Both the position numbers and the translations under genes were made by a program. This document shows positions 33,801 through 38,516 of a stretch of 38,516 nucleotides of DNA, one piece after another. The DNA comes from an uncultured Collinsella sp. (GTDB lineage Bacteria; Actinomycetota; Coriobacteriia; Coriobacteriales; Coriobacteriaceae): assembly GCA_900543515.1 (NCBI GenBank), contig UQRW01000021.1, forward strand, positions 1-38,516, given 5' to 3'. The notes beneath the pieces are model-generated. The model was not told the DNA's origin. It did no database searches and saw nothing but the letters and a program-made list of their open reading frames with translations. The first letter of the stretch is position 1, and each line of letters opens with the position of its first letter.

Positions 33801-33916
33801 GGGGAGGAATGTAGACTCGATTTTCGTAGATTCCGCACGATTCGAAGACCACTTAATGTGGTCTTCGAGCGAGCCCAGGACCTGACCGAGCGAAAATCGG
33901 GCCTACATTCCTCCCC
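33801..33916. repeat. Structured element upstream of valS (copy A of valS-flanking element)
   Basis: A 116-base double-stemmed palindrome. The outer stem is 14 perfect pairs (33801-33814 with 33903-33916), a second stem is CGATTTTCG/CGAAAATCG (33818-33826, 33891-33899), and the apical hairpin is CGAAGACCAC-TTAAT-GTGGTCTTCG (33843-33867). It ends 20 bases before the valS start, so it is the valS leader, if transcribed. Its reverse complement shares the core with copy B at 36642. A candidate -10 for valS, TATTCT (33739-33744), lies upstream. The valS ribosome-binding site AGGGAGAG follows the element and is not inside a stem. Confidence 0.75.
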
Positions 33917-33936
33917 GGCGGGACAGGGAGAGATGT

Positions 33937-36633
<2,697 letters not shown>

Positions 36634-36641
36634 GGTTTACT

Positions 36642-36760
36642 GGGGGACGCGGTTTGGGGCATTGCTCGCTACTGCGGACAGTCCTGCTCGCACGAAGGCC
36701 ACATTAAGTGGCCTTCGGCTCGTGCGGAACTTGTATCGAGCAAAGCCCCAAACCGCTCCC
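36642..36760. repeat. Structured element downstream of valS (copy B of valS-flanking element)
   Basis: A 119-base palindrome starting 8 bases after the valS stop. Stems are GCGGTTTGGGGC with GCCCCAAACCGC (36649-36660, 36745-36756) and TTGCTCG with CGAGCAA (36662-36668, 36737-36743). The apical hairpin is CGAAGGCCAC-ATTAA-GTGGCCTTCG (36693-36717). Its core, GTCCTGCTCGC through TCGTGCGGAA, is shared with the reverse complement of copy A, while the outer stems differ. No T-run ends it; a separate terminator lies at 36856. Confidence 0.75.
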
Positions 36761-36855
36761 ATGGCGGTTACGGAGGCGTCCGCTGCCTGGTGGGGCCACT
36801 TGGTTGTGGCCTTGAGGTCGCTGCAAAGCGGTGTTTGGCTGATATTTTGTTTGGG

Positions 36856-36886
36856 AGGGGCTCGTTGTTGATTCGGGCCTCTTTTT
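36856..36886 (+). terminator. Terminator downstream of valS
   Basis: AGGGGCTCG (36856-36864) and CGGGCCTCT (36874-36882) pair, with two wobbles, and are followed by TTTT. The 274-base gap 36634-36907 also holds copy B and a small hairpin, GGCCAC/GTGGCC (36794-36811). Confidence 0.6.
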
Positions 36887-36907
36887 ATGTTGAGGGGACT
36901 TTGGTTT

Positions 36908-38251
36908 ATGCCTAAGCGTTCGGGGTCGTATGTCGTTCCTTTCTCGTTTGAGTTGCTTTCGTTTGGTGAGGCTGTTGGGCTGGCTGCCGATACGGGGCGG
37001 ATTTCTGGGGATGCTGGTCCTCTGCTCGAGACGGTTGTCGATATGCTCGATGAGTTGGGGCGTCCGGACGAGTATTTCGATTGCATTCAGGTTGCCGGTA
37101 CCAATGGCAAGACTTCGACTACGCGTTTTTCGGCTGCTATTCTTCGCGGCGAGGGGCTCAAGACCGCGCTGTATACGTCGCCTCAGCTGGTGCGCTATCC
37201 CGAGCGCATGGAGGTTGACGGGCGCGTTGTGAGCGATGAGGCGTTTGCCCGTGGCGTTTCGGCCGCTGTTGAGGCGGGGCATCGAGTGAATGCTCGTCGT
37301 GTGGCGGCGGGGGAGCGTGCCTATACCATTACGCCGTTTGACCTGTTGACGGCTGCCGCACTTGTTGTATTTGCCGAGGCCGCGGTGGATGTTGCCGTGC
37401 TCGAGGTTGGCATGGGCGGGCGTTGGGACGCTACGAGTGCGACCGATCCCGTCGCCGTTGCCATTACGGGCATTGGGCTCGATCACACACGTATTTTGGG
37501 CGACACGCTCGAGGCCATTGCGGGGGAGAAGGCTGCGGTTATTAAGCCTGGGCGCTTGGTTGTTTTGGGCGAGGGCACACATGAGGCGAGCGTTCAGCGT
37601 GTGATGGACGCACGTTGTCGCGAGTGCGGCGTCGTGCCGCTCGTGGTGAACCATGCCACGACAAAGGTGCCGGAACACGTGGGCGATACGGTTGAGTTTA
37701 GCTGCACCACGCCGCGTGCGATCTATACGTCGAGCATGGTCAAGCCGGCCTATCAGCCGCAGAATGCCGCGTGCGCGATTATGCTGTGCGAGGGCTATCT
37801 GGGCCGCGAGCTCGACCATGACAAGCTCGATGCGTCGCTTATGGGCTGCCCCACGCCGGGTCGATTTGATGTGCTGGGAACAGATCCGCTCAAGCTGATC
37901 GACGCCTGCCATAACCCTCAGAGCTGCGAGAACTTTGTGAGCGCGCTGGACGAGATCGATCCGTGCGTTGAGAATCGCCCCACGCTGCTGTGCGCGGCGT
38001 TGGCTGACAAGGACGTGGCGGGCATCGTCGACGTGCTTGTTCCGGCGTTCCCTCGCGTGGTCGTGACCCAGACCGATTCCGATCGCGCCCTGCCGGCAGA
38101 GGAGCTTGCTGCCCTCGTTGATGCCGATAAGCTCGCGGGTGTATACCCGAGCGTTTCCGAGGCCCTCGCTGCCTTCGATGCGGCCAACGAGGCCTTCGTA
38201 GCAGCCGGCACCATTACCCTAGCCGGCGAAGTAGCCGGTCTGCTTCGCTAA
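36908..38251 (+). CDS. folC: Folylpolyglutamate/dihydrofolate synthase
   Basis: The product is 447 aa (E. coli FolC, 422). It adds glutamate to dihydropteroate and to folates. QVAGTNGKTS (residues 61-70) is the Mur-ligase-type P-loop, followed by YTSPQLVRYPERMEVDG, VAVLEVGMGGRWDATSATDP and ITGIGLDHTRILGDTLEAIA; DACHNPQS is the late metal/substrate motif. The ATG at 36908 follows TGAGGGG with a 10-base gap; an ATG at 36887 lies inside the terminator tail. The codon use is less C/G-rich at third positions near the start than in valS. Monocistronic as far as can be seen. Confidence 0.92.
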   Translation: MPKRSGSYVVPFSFELLSFGEAVGLAADTGRISGDAGPLLETVVDMLDELGRPDEYFDCIQVAGTNGKTSTTRFSAAILRGEGLKTALYTSPQLVRYPERMEVDGRVVSDEAFARGVSAAVEAGHRVNARRVAAGERAYTITPFDLLTAAALVVFAEAAVDVAVLEVGMGGRWDATSATDPVAVAITGIGLDHTRILGDTLEAIAGEKAAVIKPGRLVVLGEGTHEASVQRVMDARCRECGVVPLVVNHATTKVPEHVGDTVEFSCTTPRAIYTSSMVKPAYQPQNAACAIMLCEGYLGRELDHDKLDASLMGCPTPGRFDVLGTDPLKLIDACHNPQSCENFVSALDEIDPCVENRPTLLCAALADKDVAGIVDVLVPAFPRVVVTQTDSDRALPAEELAALVDADKLAGVYPSVSEALAAFDAANEAFVAAGTITLAGEVAGLLR

Positions 38252-38265
38252 CCCATCCCCTCATC

Positions 38266-38332
38266 AGTTGCGGTGAAATACGGACTGTTTTACAAGCCAG
38301 AAGCCTCAAACAGTCCGTATATCACCGCAACT
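38266..38332. repeat. Dispersed palindrome, inner-arm type CGGACTG
   Basis: Arms of 25 bases (38266-38290 and 38308-38332) pair with one mismatch and share the outer AGTTGCGGTGAAATA with the other copies; the inner part matches the 25945 copy. It lies 14 bases after the folC stop. Confidence 0.8.
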
Positions 38333-38385
38333 TACAAACAACTGGGTCAGTTCCGGCACGAAGATTAGCATTGAGCTGACCGCGC

Positions 38386-38516
38386 GCCACGAAAAGGGGC
38401 CATCTACTACGTTTAACTCGGCGGGGCCAACCATGACCGCCTTTTTCGAAAATCGACAGGCCTTCTACCTGCGGTTTTATTTTTCGTTTTCCTGGCATGG
38501 ATGAGGGTATCCAATT
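38386..38516. mobile_element. Partial MITE-like element, second copy (runs off window)
   Basis: It starts with the terminal repeat GCCACGAAAAGGGGCC and CTACTACGTTT, as in the element at 22651. Its interior matches the reverse complement of that copy in several blocks: a TTTTT-GAAAA-CG stretch, TCTACCTGC, and TGAGGGTA. The right terminal repeat is outside the window. It lies 53 bases after the palindrome, as the first copy lies 52 bases after its palindrome. Confidence 0.7.

Noticed and set aside
33745..33936. T-box riboswitch in the valS leader
   Set aside because: I found no T-box sequence (TGGNACCGCG-like) and no AG bulge. The leader is a long palindrome with a related copy after the gene, which is not T-box architecture.

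Overview
The window reads as chromosomal DNA of a high-GC anaerobic gut actinobacterium of the Coriobacteriia, most likely Collinsella or a close relative. This is inferred from protein character, GC-rich codon use and gene content; no database search was possible. No prophage, CRISPR array, rRNA or intact transposase gene was seen.

Layout. (1) 1-1366: a minus-strand RelB-type antitoxin/PIN-domain toxin pair with its own promoter and palindromic operator, then a divergent intergenic region with two structured elements. (2) 1367-16839: a plus-strand formate hydrogenlyase (FHL) operon: hydN-like ferredoxin, selenocysteine formate dehydrogenase fdhF (in-frame TGA at 2377 with a bacterial SECIS hairpin just after it), hycB/hyfA, hyfB-C-D-E-F-G-H-I, hycH/hyfJ-like, hycI protease, and a FocA-type formate channel, closed by a strong terminator. 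The hydrogenase is the large hydrogenase-4 (Hyf) type with three antiporter-like membrane subunits. (3) 16905-22520: a molybdopterin oxidoreductase with Cys at the position of the FdhF selenocysteine, then selA and selB. (4) 22521-24255: a repeat-rich stretch, a selC tRNA-Sec gene (TCA anticodon), mobA, and a DUF3343 protein with a Cys-rich N-terminus. (5) 24514-29844: glutamate dehydrogenase, then a two-gene molybdenum hydroxylase (FAD subunit plus a fused FeS/Mo subunit). (6) 29985-38251: tRNA-Leu(TAG), tig, clpP, clpX, valS, folC. (7) The right edge carries another palindrome and a MITE-like element running off the window.

How the genes work together. Formate is imported or exported by the FocA homologue, oxidised by the Sec/Mo enzyme FdhF, and electrons pass through HycB/HydN-type ferredoxins and HyfH to the NiFe centre of HyfG/HyfI, producing H2 with probable ion translocation by HyfB/C/D/E/F. 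HycI trims the HyfG C-terminus. selA, selB and selC supply the machinery to decode the fdhF UGA; only selD is not in this window. mobA modifies the molybdenum cofactor, and the DUF3343 protein belongs to a family associated with selenium use. The region is a compact selenium-molybdenum-hydrogen locus.

The least explained material is non-coding: a dispersed palindrome family with two inner-arm types, a MITE-like element that twice sits about 52 bp from that palindrome, a perfect 33-bp-arm palindrome beside selC, and a pair of long structured elements flanking valS in opposite orientation, which share a core but have different, still self-complementary, outer stems.
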